This document shows, in pieces, positions 22,593-38,700 of a stretch of DNA of 64,000 nt; the first letter of the stretch is position 1; each line of letters starts with the position of its first letter. Under the pieces are notes generated by a model that did not search any database, was not told where the DNA came from, and saw nothing but the letters and a program-made list of their open reading frames with translations. The stretch comes from Heterohyrax brucei. Taxonomy: Eukaryota > Chordata > Mammalia > Hyracoidea > Procaviidae. The position numbers and the translations under genes are program-made. The stretch is from the NCBI GenBank assembly GCA_028571685.1, contig CM053154.1, positions 14,726,001-14,790,000 of the forward strand, given 5' to 3'.

Positions 22593-22923
22593 TACACTTG
22601 CAGGCATAACCCACAAATGCACTCACGCCAACATTTATGCACTCCCTAACATTCGTTCAAACAAATGCATTCTCAACTGCTCAGGCATACTGGCAAGTAT
22701 AAACATACCTGTGGTTAGTGGTGCTTTCCAGGATGTTCAGGAACTTTCTGCACTGCAAATGTGCAGCTACTGTATTCAGACTCTTCATGCTGGAAACGGA
22801 GCAGGGGCAGGCTCCACTTAGGTGAACACCGATGAAGAAGGGACTGCTCAGAGTTAAGTCGATCCTCTATAACAGAGGCAACTTCAAAAATATCACACCC
22901 AAACATCACCCACAGCACTTCAC

Positions 22924-23090
22924 AGAAACCCTGTGGCTTAGTGGTTAAGTGCTATGGCTGCTAACCAAAAAGGTCAGCAGTTTAAATCCACCAAGCACTC
23001 CTTGGAAAATCTACGGAGCAGTTGCACTCTGTCCTACAGCATCACAATGAGTCAGAATCAACCTGATGACCATGGATTTGGTTTTTGGCT
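22924..23090 (+). repeat. AfroSINE, short form (last before the repeat-free block)
   Basis: The head AGAAACCCTGTGGCTTAGTG and the tail GAGTCAGAATCAACCTGATG with GGATTTGGTTTTTGGCTT are seen. It is the leftmost boundary of 25 kb without further AfroSINEs. Confidence 0.9.
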
Positions 23091-24899
23091 TGGTGCACTT
23101 CATAAGCAGTAGGCAAGAGGATGGGCCAGAGCAGACACTGAAATCCAGCTCCCCTTCACTCTCCAACCAAAAGGCAAGTGTCTTCCCCGAAGAAGGAAAG
23201 CCTTTTTTAAATTGCACAGAGATATACTCTGGGCTGCAGCAGCCCTGTCCCCATGGCCATGTGCTCATTTACATGCATATGTGAGTGACCCACATGCCCT
23301 GAAAGCATTTTCAGGTACAGTCACACATACACTTACAGTTACCAGCACGCATGGCCCAACTTGGGCACAGAACTCTTTCCACACCCAGGAACCCTGGCTC
23401 AGATTTTTACACTCATCCTTGCTTTGAGCTGATGATGTTGTCCTTGACCTCCCTCCAAAACCCCACACCCCACAGGCAGGGCCTCAGAAGTGCCTCAGCC
23501 CCCAGCGCACCTACCACAAGACCCAAATCCAGTGACCAGGCAGTTTCCCCAGCATCTGAGTCCACTATCTCCCTTCTACTTGCCCCTTCTAGGGCAGCCA
23601 CAGTTAAGGACCTAGGCACTGTGGGGCCTGCTGGGTGGCCAGGAATCTAGCCAGCCCACCTCTTGGATCTGTGCTATGCAGGGGTAACAGGAAAGTGGGG
23701 CTCTACCTCCAGAAGTCTGGATGTCCACCTTAGAACACTTAGCGCAGCCCCATGGGGGAGGAGCTGCACTCGGACCCGTGACGTGGGAATAAGCCCTAAG
23801 TTTTCAGGGTCAACCACCCAGCCCCTAGGGGTGCCTTTGTCCTATTGGGACACGCAGGGGAAATGACACCAACTGGAACACCGTCACTCTACCTACACCA
23901 CTAGCTAGGGACTCCCACAACTTTCTTACCTTTCATGGGCCTCCCTACAAGAAACAGGCTCTCCAACCTGTAAGGTCCTGGATCAGGTCCCAGGAGTCTC
24001 CACCATTGCCCAGTTACCGAGAGCTGAGATTCGGGGATGATGGGACAGCTGAGGCCGCTTCCTTCTCCCCGCTATGCAGGCCCAGGCAGGCCAGGGTTCA
24101 ACACTGGGAACATAAGCTCATCTGGGCTGTTGACAGACCCAGGCCCTTCGCTGAGCCTCTAGTTCTTGGACCAGCTTACCCTCGTGGTTCAAGGGTGGGA
24201 GGGAGAGGGGCGCCCACATTCTCTGGGGAGCCGAGAGAAGCCCTTCGTAGTGACCCCGTTTCGGAATGAAATTGAGCTGTCGTTTTCATCTTCTTCCCAA
24301 ATGTCAGCAGCGTTGGATCAGATTAGGAGCTAATCTAGCCAAAATTCATTTCCCCGAACAAGAGAGGTGGCTTCTGGTGAGGTGGAGGGTTGTTGTTGAT
24401 TCCGGGGCCTCCCACCTCCTCTCCCTGTTTACTAGGGTGCTGTGGACGTGAAAGTAGAAGGCGGAACAGACCCCACGAGAGAATCAAATCCAGAGAGGAG
24501 ATCGGGCCGTGGCCGCTCAGCCGCAGCACGCAGCCCACGGGGACTGGGGCAGAGCCTGAGCTCGCTCTCTGGCCCTGGCGATGCAGGGGCGTTTGTTGTC
24601 CCAGCGATCTGGTGGCGCCTGTCCCGAGGCGTCCTTTCCCAGCTGGAGAGGGACGGAAACAAGGGCCAGAGTGGGCTGCACCTGAATATAGGCTGTGAGA
24701 GGGCTTCGGTGCTGCCTAGCACCATGCCCTCCTAGGAAACTAAGTTCTCTCCCCAAACCCCACGCCCCCCCAGTTCCTAACTCTGCGGGCCAGGGTGGGC
24801 AAAAGTTAGAGGAAAGGCAAGAGCGACCTAAAGAGAGAGAGAGAAAGGGGAAAGAAATGCCCCCAAGGAGCTGGTCAGTACCTTGCAGGAGGCCTCTTT
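23091..24899. other. Start of the repeat-free block, no gene
   Basis: Becomes progressively GC- and CpG-richer towards 24430-24720. No interspersed repeat or coding similarity is seen. Confidence 0.55.
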
Positions 24900-25275
24900 G
24901 GATAAGTGACCAGAACTCAGCCTATGCCCTGAATGAGTAATTACCCCCAAGTGAAAATTCCCCGTCTAATTCGATATTTGCTACCTTGCAGAAGCTATAG
25001 CCTTCGTAAATAATATACAAAGTAAGAAACCTAATCCCGCCTGCTAGAATGTTTAATTCATCATTATGCGAGCTAATTGGAAGGTGATTATATGGTAATT
25101 GCTCATTAGTGGTGTATATTTATCGCTGTACCTTATGTCAAGGCCATGGGAATTGTGTAGAGTCTGTTCTCTCATTTCAAGGATCAGTTTCAGAAGCAGG
25201 AGCGAAGCAGGCAAGATCAAGTTCTTCCTGACGTCAGGTTCCAGCCAAGGACTATGTCGACCGGCGCTATATATA
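24900..25275. promoter_or_regulatory. Candidate enhancer rich in homeodomain sites, ending in CRE plus TATA
   Basis: In unique, AT-richer DNA flanked by GC-rich sequence I see GTAATTAC (24937-24944), an OTX/bicoid-type TAATCC (25032-25037), TTTAATTCA near 25052, CTAATTGG (25073-25080) and GGTAATTGCTCATTAG (25094-25109). It ends in CCTGACGTCAGG, a perfect 12-bp palindrome holding a full cAMP-response element (25227-25238), and TATATATAG (25268-25276). It lies about 5.2 kb beyond the EMX2 poly(A) signal. The motif cluster is seen; the enhancer role is inference. Confidence 0.45.
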
Positions 25276-25779
25276 GGGAGGGTCTGCAGCCGGCTGTGGG
25301 CAGGGGCAGTCTGGAACCAGGCTGAGGCCAGGGAGCCAGGCACTGGGCAGGCGCCACTGCCTACCCAAGCAGGCCCTCCTGGAGAGAGGAGGGGTTGACA
25401 GCTCCAAGACCATTTTCCCAACGTCACCCTATCCCATCCTGGGCACCTGAGGGTCCCCTTTAGGTTGCTTCTCAGCGTCTGGGCCCAGGCCTGGAGAGGA
25501 GTCCTTACTGCTGCTGTCTCTCAGGCTCCTCGATCGGGGTGAAAGAGGAGAAGTAGGTGTGGGCTAGGGAGGTGAGCCTAGAGGCTTGCTTTGAATGGGA
25601 GAAAGTGAAGTTTGATTTGGAGAAGTAAGTGCAATTTGGAGGGATAGAAACCTCAGTTGACTCCCACATCCCTTCCAGAGCAAAAAATACTCTCAATTTC
25701 TCCACCCAGCCAATCAGGTTGCCCGCCCACGAGAGTGCTGGGTTGGTGCCTGGGAGGGGCACCTCCAGGCAGGCGGTGG

Positions 25780-26620
25780 AGCCAAGGCAATGCACAAGAG
25801 GCTAGAAGGCAGGATGTGCGCCGATAGCAAGGCCAGCGCCGGGGTTAGAAACTTGGGAGACAGGATAGGCGAAGGCGCGGTGTGCGGTGGATGGTGGTGG
25901 GAGCCAGGACAAGGCCTCCGACCTCCAGCAGCTCGGAGCAGCGGGCCCTGTGCTTGCAGATCTGCCGCCCGCGGGCATGTGCGCACGTGGCGGAGAGCTG
26001 TGGCGCGCTCTGGCGCCCCCTCCAAGAAGCGAGACGCTCCTTCGCCCTACGCGGCCGCCAGCCTGGGGCGCCAGACCTGTCTGTGCCCAGCACCCAGCTT
26101 CCAGTCCCGGGCCCCTCTTGGGCCCCCGGCTGGACAACAGACACCAATGAACAAAAGACCAATTAGAGCCAGGAGGCGGCTGATGAATGGATCTTTCGCT
26201 TTCAAGCGTGGCACCGCCTCTGCTTCCCTGGTGCTCAGGGTCGCGCCCGGAGAAGCCGCCTCCCCGAGCCGGGTCATGGTTGGGGTCAGCGGGTTCTCAA
26301 AACTCCCACTTGCTCCTCTCCCCGGGGCTGTTTCGGGAGGTGTACTAGGCGGCCGAGTCGCAGGCCTGGGAGAGGACTGCCGGCGAGGGGCGACCGAGGC
26401 TTGGCGACCCTGCGCTGAAGGCCGTGGCCTCATCCGTCCGGGCCGCGACTGCTCACAGGCGGTACCGATGTAACTTAAGATCTGACCGCTGGAGGAGTAA
26501 AAGCCGGCCCAGAAAAAAACCTCAGTTACGAAAGCGCCCAGTTTGTCAACAAACTCCGTAGGTGGGAGGGGGTGAGCGCGGACAAGCCTGCCATTGGCCC
26601 CGCGAGGCTGCGGGAGCAAT
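25780..26620. promoter_or_regulatory. Distal CpG island, about 4 kb past EMX2
   Basis: CpG density is high, with a NotI-type GCGGCCGC at 26051-26058. The tract at 26120-26230 contains ATGAACAAAAG, CCAATTAGAG and GATGAATGG, an AT-rich motif group inside the island. Open frames of 227 (plus) and 190 (minus) codons cross it, but they carry no recognisable domain, as expected of stop-poor CpG islands. This looks like an orphan CpG island without an annotated gene. Confidence 0.5.
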
Positions 26621-26753
26621 ACCTGAACCCAAGCCTCCTAGCTAGGCATACATGCCTAGATGCCGAGACACACCAGTGCTGCCGTGGTTCCAGTTATGGA
26701 CACTGAACACGTGGGAAACCCTGCCCAAACAGGGGGTAGCATTCCCAAGAACT

Positions 26754-26776
26754 GTGCGCGCTCGAGCACGCGCACG

Positions 26777-26821
<45 letters not shown>
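26754..26821 (+). repeat. (CA)n microsatellite with CG-rich alternating flank
   Basis: A CA run at 26775-26821 is preceded by GCGCGCTCGAGCACGCGCAC. The whole stretch alternates purine and pyrimidine, a Z-DNA-prone pattern. Antisense frames read as Cys-Val runs and are artefacts. Confidence 0.9.
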
Positions 26822-26823
<2 letters not shown>

Positions 26824-27159
26824 CGACCATCCCATCCTATGAGGTCCACAGCTACAGCCACACACTGTGCCACAACATCGTAGCACATAAAGTCTGTAAG
26901 GAGACTGTATAGCCACACCTTAGTACGCACCACTAATTCATAACTCATTCCACCGGTCTAAGTCCCACAGGCCTCTGTAGCCTCTAGAATCTACGCACCA
27001 TGACTTAGGATCCGATTGAGACACACAGCTGCATCTCTGCAATCCACACAAACACAACTGCATCACAGACCTAGCTCACACACTCAACCTGCACAAACAC
27101 GCAGCCACAATCCCCCACCTTGACTCACAAGCACACCCCCTACAGAAGTCTCCACATTG

Positions 27160-27560
27160 CCCACGTTCTCGCGGTCCAGCCCAGACACCCCCTCAAAACA
27201 CACACACACACAAACACACCGCAGAGCGTGGCCCCAGGCCAGGCCTCGGAGCCGCCAAGAGACCCTCCCCAGGCGGCCTGAGCGACCGGGACTTTGTTTC
27301 CTACGACTCAAGGCGGAGATGGGGAGGAGCCGAGGTTTCCAGAGCCTCGCGCAGGCCCAGGCACCCTTTCTGGCCGACCCGCTTGGGACAGCCCCCCGCT
27401 GGCCACAATCCGCCCCTCTCACAAAAGCCGCCCGGCAGGTTTCGGGCCCCGGCCAACGCGCCCGCTCCGGCTCGGCTGGGCTGCCAGGGCCAGGGGCAGA
27501 AGCAGCCGGGAGCTAAGAGGCAACGATTTGGAGAAGGGGCGAGGCCCAGTAGCTACGGGC
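27160..27560. promoter_or_regulatory. Second distal CpG-rich tract
   Basis: This is GC- and CpG-rich unique sequence beginning next to a short CA run (27197-27219). No homeobox or other coding similarity is visible. A plus-strand open frame at 27157-27516 is judged a chance frame. Confidence 0.4.
27197..27219 (+). repeat. Short (CA)n run
   Basis: ACACACACACACACAAACAC lies at the edge of a CpG-rich tract. Confidence 0.8.
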
Positions 27561-28099
27561 ACCTTGGACTAAATGCCCTCTCCTCCAGCCTACCCAGCTG
27601 TGGTTGCGCAGAGGAAATGGACTTCAGTGAGAAGCGCGCAGGAGCTCACGTGTACCTTGCGGGAGAGCGTAGCCTGGTTTTACCAAGCAATGTATGTTCA
27701 ATTTGATCCTCTCAGGGAAACGCAAACTGAGAGTTTAGACCTCTTATCTCCTGAACATCCACTCCCGCACAAGACTTGTCATAGCGGAACTCACAGGGAA
27801 GGCCCACAAGTGATTCACACGGAGAATTGTACGCGACCTCCCCATTTCGGGTCACAGAAAGGACAGAGCGCATGCGGAGCTCTGCGTACCCGGAGGACAG
27901 CAGAAGCTAGCCCTGGAGGCACACAGACCCCTGCCCAACGGCATCCAGGACTAGCACCCATGTCACATGAGGAGCGTACAGACCTGGGGCACGCGGTTGC
28001 GTACTCCCTGCCCAGAGGGTCACAGGCCCAGAGCGAGCGCACAGCCAAGGGGACGCCGTCGCTAAGCACACGCGCCCCGCACACCCTGCCCCGCGCCCC

Positions 28100-28760
28100 G
28101 CGCCCATATAGTCATCGTGGAATGGCATCTCGCAAATATTTATATTCCTCGGCGCCACGGCAGCCCGCGTCCACATTAGACGCTCTAATCCTGCCACTTT
28201 AAATAGATGAATTAATAAAGCAAACGAGCGGCTAATAAGCTGACGGTCCTGCCTTTTTGAGGCGGGGGTAGGGGGGAAGGACTCGAAAGTGCGCCAAATT
28301 TGTTTGCAGTGGATCAAGGCGAGCCGCCTCTGCTTCACTTTCTTTATCTTAATTCCGACTTGAAAAGATATAATTATCTAGTTTGAACAGAGCTGCTATC
28401 AAATCCTTCTTTGGGCCGGGAAGGGGGGCGTTGGAGTGGATTGCGGCTCTCTGAGCCGCTCGGTGCAGCCGGAGATAGCGCGTAATGAAGATATGGAGGC
28501 CTGAGATACAAAGGGCATTAACCTCATTAGCATGAAACCTTTTCTTCTTACCATTGTGGGACCCTTTCAGCCGCCTAATCCCCCCTATTTTCAAAGCTTG
28601 GTTTGTAATAAAGCTTTTAGGTTTTTTTTCCCCCCAAAGCTAATAGTATTTTCTGATGATTTTATTGCTCTTGCACTGCATAGGACGTTTACCCTCGTCC
28701 CCCCAAAAAACTGCTTTTTCTCATGCTTAGAATAATAATAATAAAGTATATGGTTCCTGC
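28100..28760. promoter_or_regulatory. Candidate deeply conserved EMX2 downstream enhancer
   Basis: This repeat-free tract of about 650 bp changes sharply from CpG-rich to AT-rich. Motifs include GAATTAATAAAG near 28208, GCTAATAAGC near 28231, GATATAATTATC (28367-28378), a second TAATCC (28576-28581), TCATTAGCATGAAA near 28525 and repeated AAAGCTT. It lies about 1.7 kb past the EMX2 3' end. The texture resembles developmental noncoding elements, but conservation cannot be tested here. Confidence 0.45.
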
Positions 28761-29309
28761 GGAAACAAGCCTTTTGTCAAAATGGTCAGTTTGGTGGGAT
28801 TTTTTGAAAAGGACAGTCTGAGCTTTAAGGGAACTGGAATCACGCATTCCAGATTTTGGGAAGTGGGAAGTGAATGGAAGGAAAAGGACTCTATAGTTGT
28901 TCCGATGTAAGGAATGCAGTGCCAGCGGTATCAGTGGAGTGACTGCAAGGTGTTCAGGACAGCCAGCGGTCTGTAAGCGACCTGCTGACGATGTGGTTCC
29001 GAGCCCCCACGCAAATTCTAGTGGCCACCTGTCCCTGTTGTGTGGGGCAAGCCTGGACTTCCCTTGGCCACCGATCTCCTTGCGCCATCTCTCTGTGGAC
29101 CAAGTTTCCCCACAAAGACACCTTTGGGAGAAGGGTCTACTAAAAACGTAACAAGAGCAGCCGGGGCTCTCCAGAGAAACAGAGGCAGAGAAATAAGGAA
29201 GACCGAGAGAAATAAGAAAGAATTCTACTTTAGAAGAGAGGAGGCAAGGAAAGAAGAAAGAAAGAAAAATTTCCATAGTGCCCTACAGTCCGCACACACA
29301 CGTGCATGG

Positions 29310-29650
29310 AATGTCTAATCTTAACTTTTCAAGGCAGGATGTTAACAAAGCTTGTATTTTTGCCCTGCATTGTAACTTGGCCTTATCACAGTGTAAAGGG
29401 TGGGGAGATTGTCCTAAATTATGTCCAGGCAGCCCCCCTGGATCTGTGGATTAAGAGATTAAAGGAGACCACTGGGCAAGGCCTCCTCTTTCCCCTTCAT
29501 ATTCCTGGTATGATAATTGCTTAAACTGATTTGCACTTTCACAAAAGCTCACAGGACGCTTTGTAGCTGGAACAGAACAGACGAGGTTTCTCTATCAATG
29601 GAAATGAAACTGATTAATGCAGCCTATCAGGATAAGAAGCAAATGGAGCG
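29310..29650. promoter_or_regulatory. Candidate conserved element close to the EMX2 3' end
   Basis: Unique AT-rich sequence carries GATTAAGAGATTAAAGG near 29450, TGATAATTGCTTAAACTGATTTGC near 29511 (given here as separate cores TGATAATTG and TTAAACTG) and CTGATTAATG near 29609. It is bounded by purine-rich low-complexity DNA on both sides. The role is inferred from motif density and proximity. Confidence 0.35.
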
Positions 29651-29814
29651 TGCAAAAACAACCTCGTACCCCACAAGGGGGAAGACGGGGGAAGCTAAGT
29701 TTCCTCCAAGACTGGTTACAACTTTTTTCTTTAATGTTAAGAGTTGAAGGTTTCTCAGAAGGCTTGCCTTATAAGGCTGCTCAGGCCCTGGGACTCGCCT
29801 CCTCACCTTCAGCA

Positions 29815-30000
29815 GATTGGGGCCAGAGAGAGGAGAGACTGGAAGGGAGGGAGGCAGGGGCAAAGGGAAGGAAAAGAGGAAGGGAGGGAGGAAAGGAGAA
29901 AAGGAGGTACGGAGGAAAGGAGGGAGAGAGGGAGGCAGAAAGCAAGGGAGGGAGAGGCAGAAAGAAAGAAAGAAAGAGAAAGAAAGAAAGGAAGAAAGGG
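29815..30000 (+). repeat. Purine-rich (GGAA/GAAA)n low-complexity tract
   Basis: About 185 bp of almost pure A/G includes GGGAGG and AAAGAAAG runs. It lies about 450 bp past the EMX2 poly(A) signal. Open frames full of Arg, Lys, Glu and Gly come from the repeat. Confidence 0.85.
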
Positions 30001-30454
30001 CACTTGTATTTTGGGGATTTTAAGTCAGAAATGCACTTTAGAAGTTCCAGGATGCTGAATCTGTCTGCTAAGTATTTTCCACAACCTGGAGGAATATAAT
30101 TTAATATACACCTATATTTCCATAATTTAAATCACCATAACCAGAGGTTAAGAGACAAAGTAAACATTTTTTAACCTGAAATCCAAACTAAACCCCCTCA
30201 GTAGGACATGCAGTGGCCAAAGGTCTAGCTTTAAAATGCTTCTTCCATCTTTTTTCTGAAAGCCATTTTCCTAATCCTCTCCCTTTGCTACTTCCATCTC
30301 TCTTTAAAATGCCCAAGAATCCATCAGTCTGTCCCTTTTGTTGGGGAGTGGTGTGTGGGTTTCTTGAGCCTAGTTGGGGGAAGACCACACTCAGAAATAT
30401 AGAAATAGTTTTTTTTTAAAAAAAAAATCTTTCAATTTCCCAAGATGACTGCTC

Positions 30455-31752
30455 TGCGGGCATATTGATAAATCTTTATTGACAAAATATTGACATTGAC
30501 ATACTTCTTGGAAGTATATAGTGTGTTAGAATTCTAACAAATTAACACAAAACACAAAAATATTTACATTCTGGTATAGAAGACATTAAGGAAGCATTTG
30601 CCACTCTCTTTAGTAGGTCTATGCTCTTGGAAAAGAAACTCAGTGCTCGAAAACTTGTCGCCGTGTCCTTGGCCACACTTTAAGATCATTCCCACTAACT
30701 ACAGTCCTTCAGTTTTTGCAGTAGATAGGTTCTACATTTCGAACTGGCCTCTGCGGTGAATGGCTGAACTTGGCCACCTGCTCCAACCACTGAAGGGAGA
30801 AGTTTACTTCGTGGTTTTAAGCCTCAAGATGTTAGGAAAGGGAATGTCCACGAAATATAATTAATTTAGTTGTTTTCTTTTTTCCCAGCACAAGTCCTGA
30901 CTCCACTGTGGGACCCTCCCCACCAACCCCAGCCGCGCCTGCTCCCTGTTTCTCTGCCAGAGGACCACTATCGCTGAGCCTACCTCACTTAGCTTTCACG
31001 ATCACTTTGACGTCAGAAGGTATCAAAAAGTGTTCACACACTGCACATTTCTCTGAAAAAAAAATCAAAATGAAAAGCACACAGAACCTGTCTTTCAAAA
31101 GAAAAGGAAATTACAATTCATTTTCTGTCTTTAGACACCATTCGCCCAGGGACTGCTACATGCAATTCAAGTTTCTGAAACACGTGTGGGGATGGGGCTG
31201 CACATGAAATTTCCATTGTTATTATTGATTCTTTTTAGAGACTGGGGGGAAAAAAACACTGCGAAGTGCAAAATAAAAAGTCCTGTGCCTGGCTGGTTTG
31301 GCTTTGATCATCATTGCCATCGTGTTTTTTTCTTATGTGTACTGCGATAAATGGAATACCTGCCAATCGTCTGGTCTTGCTGGTTTGTGCTTTCACTGAC
31401 AGCTCCCCTGCTCTGAGCGTGTTCGACTTTGCCACACTTGAACCTCTCTCTCTTGCTCCCTCTCTCTCTCTCTGTCACTCACTCACTCAGCTGCCTCTTT
31501 AGACGAGGGTGGCATGTTGATGAAGGAGCCTCCGACGTCCTCTGCCACCGCGGTGCAGCTCGGATCGGGACTCTGCGCCCTGGCTGCCCCCAGTCTGCGC
31601 CGAACGCCGACGCTTCCTCCTCCCTTTCCCGATGAATGTGTGTGTGCGGTTTGTTCTATTTTGTTTTGTAGATTTTTTTCCTTCTTCCCCTTCTTGCCCT
31701 GCCTCCAGTTTGCTCCTTTTTTGTCCGTTTCTGTGGGGTTCGGCTTGTGTTC
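30455..31752 (-). other. EMX2: EMX2 3' untranslated region
   Basis: About 1.3 kb follows the stop codon before the poly(A) signal. It is AT-rich, free of recognisable interspersed repeats, and holds a TC-rich tract near 31455-31475 and a TGACGTCA octamer at 31008-31015. Two perfect inverted repeats lie just before the poly(A) signal: a 16-bp palindrome at 30524-30539 and a 7-bp stem with a 3-base loop at 30501-30517. The exact end is inferred from the signal, not from transcripts. Confidence 0.7.
30475..30480 (-). terminator. EMX2: EMX2 poly(A) signal AATAAA
   Basis: The plus strand reads TTTATT, giving a canonical AATAAA on the minus strand about 1.27 kb after the stop codon. A U-rich run lies 40-60 bases further on (minus-strand T tract near 30421-30429). 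It is the first good signal I see after the stop, so it is the best candidate cleavage signal. Confidence 0.65.
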
Positions 31753-37310
<5,558 letters not shown>

Positions 37311-37450
37311 GGGCGGTGAGCGCCTGGGAACCCGGAGGCCTGGATCCGCGCCGAGAGCGGAACGGAGTCGGCGCCCCGCCTGGGCTGCTGCGCCCGCCTT
37401 CCAGCGCGCTAGTCCCGCGCTCGACTCGGGGCTCCGCGGCGCCCGCTCGG

Positions 37451-37560
37451 CTTTTCCTCCTCCTCCTCGCCTCCTCCTCTTCCTCCGGTTTTTCCTCCTC
37501 CTCCTCCTCTTCCTCTTTCTCCTCCTCCTCCTCCTCTGCTTTCCCCACCTCCTCCCGCTC
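37451..37560 (+). repeat. (TCC)n-like pyrimidine microsatellite upstream of EMX2
   Basis: Imperfect runs of TCC/CTT triplets, broken by short interruptions, lie about 0.8 kb upstream of the start codon. The antisense frame reads as Glu/Arg runs, an artefact of the repeat. Strand-asymmetric pyrimidine tracts of this kind are common near CpG-island promoters. Confidence 0.8.
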
Positions 37561-38339
37561 AGCCGCTGCCTCCTCCTACTCCACCACCACTCCCTCCGGG
37601 GCACCCAGGTCCCTGCAGAGTCCCCGACCGGCGCTGCCTCCGCAGCGGCCCCCTGAATCCAGAGCTGCCGCACCCGAGCTAGCAAAACAGACAGACGCAC
37701 AACGATTCCTGGCGCCCGCAGCGCTCTGCCTCTGCTGTCCCCCGCGGCCTTGTGTCGGGAGTGCTGGGATCGCCCTGGAAGACCGCGAGGGTAAGCGGGC
37801 TGGCTGGGGAGAGGGCTGAGAGCGGTTCGGTTATGCCCACCATCCTCCCCAGCGCAACTCCCAGCGGTTTCCTAGGTGAGAAAGGACCCTGGAGGGCAGG
37901 GGGAGTCCAGGTCCTCCCGCGCCTCCAACCACGCAGAGCTGTGAGGTCTCAGGTCGTGGCATTTGCGACCCTCGGCCCATTCGTTTTCAAGTTGAGACGC
38001 GAGTCTCCAACCCCGCCTGGGCGACGAGCTCTCTCTACAGGCGCCCGTTCTCTCCCCAAAATCCGGTGAGGGAGGGTGCTTTCCTCTCCCCCAAACAGTT
38101 CTGGACTATCTGGGACGAGGGTCCAAGGTCTCCAAGGCCCAAGGTCAGGGGAGCTGCTGCTGTCACGGTGCTATTATTATTTCCGTTAGTGTTGCTGTCA
38201 TTGTTACTAGTATTACTGCTGCTCTCGTTATTATTATTGCTATTTCTATTATTATTCTGCCATCTGTCGTCCCTGGGGCGGGTTGCTGTGCAAACCTGCG
38301 GCTCAAAACCAGGGACTGTGGATAGCGTCTCCGGTCCTA
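37561..38339. other. GC-rich EMX2 upstream flank, no gene
   Basis: This is the shoulder of the promoter CpG island. Apart from the ATT microsatellite listed separately, nothing else is recognised. Open frames here contain no known domain. Confidence 0.6.
38168..38265 (+). repeat. Imperfect (ATT)n/(GTT)n microsatellite
   Basis: Runs of ATT triplets are interspersed with GTT, GCT and ACT, about 1.5 kb upstream of the EMX2 start codon. Its decayed state suggests an old microsatellite. Confidence 0.7.
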
Positions 38340-38700
38340 GCCCGTGTCCGCATTTTCGAGCTCGCCTACGGTTTTGGGATGATTTTAGGGCCCAGTTCCC
38401 TCGTCCCCATTGGCTCGAGCAGCGGCATAATTATGGTCACATCCCCCAGGCTGCTGGCGCTGCTCTCTGTTTATTGGTGGTTAAAGATCTATCATCTATT
38501 CATCAGCCGCCTCTTTTTTCCTCTTTTTTTTTTTTTTTTTTTTTTTGCCAATTACATTCTTCTAAAGTGAAGTACCGCCAGGTATTTTGCACGTTTACAA
38601 TTAATGATAAAAAAAAAAAAAAAATTGGCGTCCTTCAAATCTGTTACTCCGAGGCCCCTGTCGTTTCTCCTAAGGACGCAGAAATGCCTGCGTTTGGTGA
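38340..38700. promoter_or_regulatory. Upstream EMX2 candidate conserved element
   Basis: This is unique sequence with a perfect CATAATTATG palindrome (38426-38435), a minus-strand CCAAT (38413-38409), a TTTATTGG motif near 38470, and tracts of about 26 T near 38520 and 15 A near 38610. It sits about 1.7 kb upstream of the ATG within repeat-free DNA. The enhancer role is inferred from motif content and position only. Confidence 0.35.

Noticed and set aside
25790..26619. 227-codon plus and 190-codon minus open frames
   Set aside because: Both overlap in a CpG island where stop codons are rare. No domain, splice or start-context support.
27573..28202. 209-codon plus-strand open frame
   Set aside because: No domain match, mixed composition, and it runs into the candidate enhancer tract.
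28689..29276. 195-codon minus-strand open frame beyond the EMX2 3' end
   Set aside because: Overlaps AT-rich enhancer-like DNA and purine tracts. No domain and no expected exon here.
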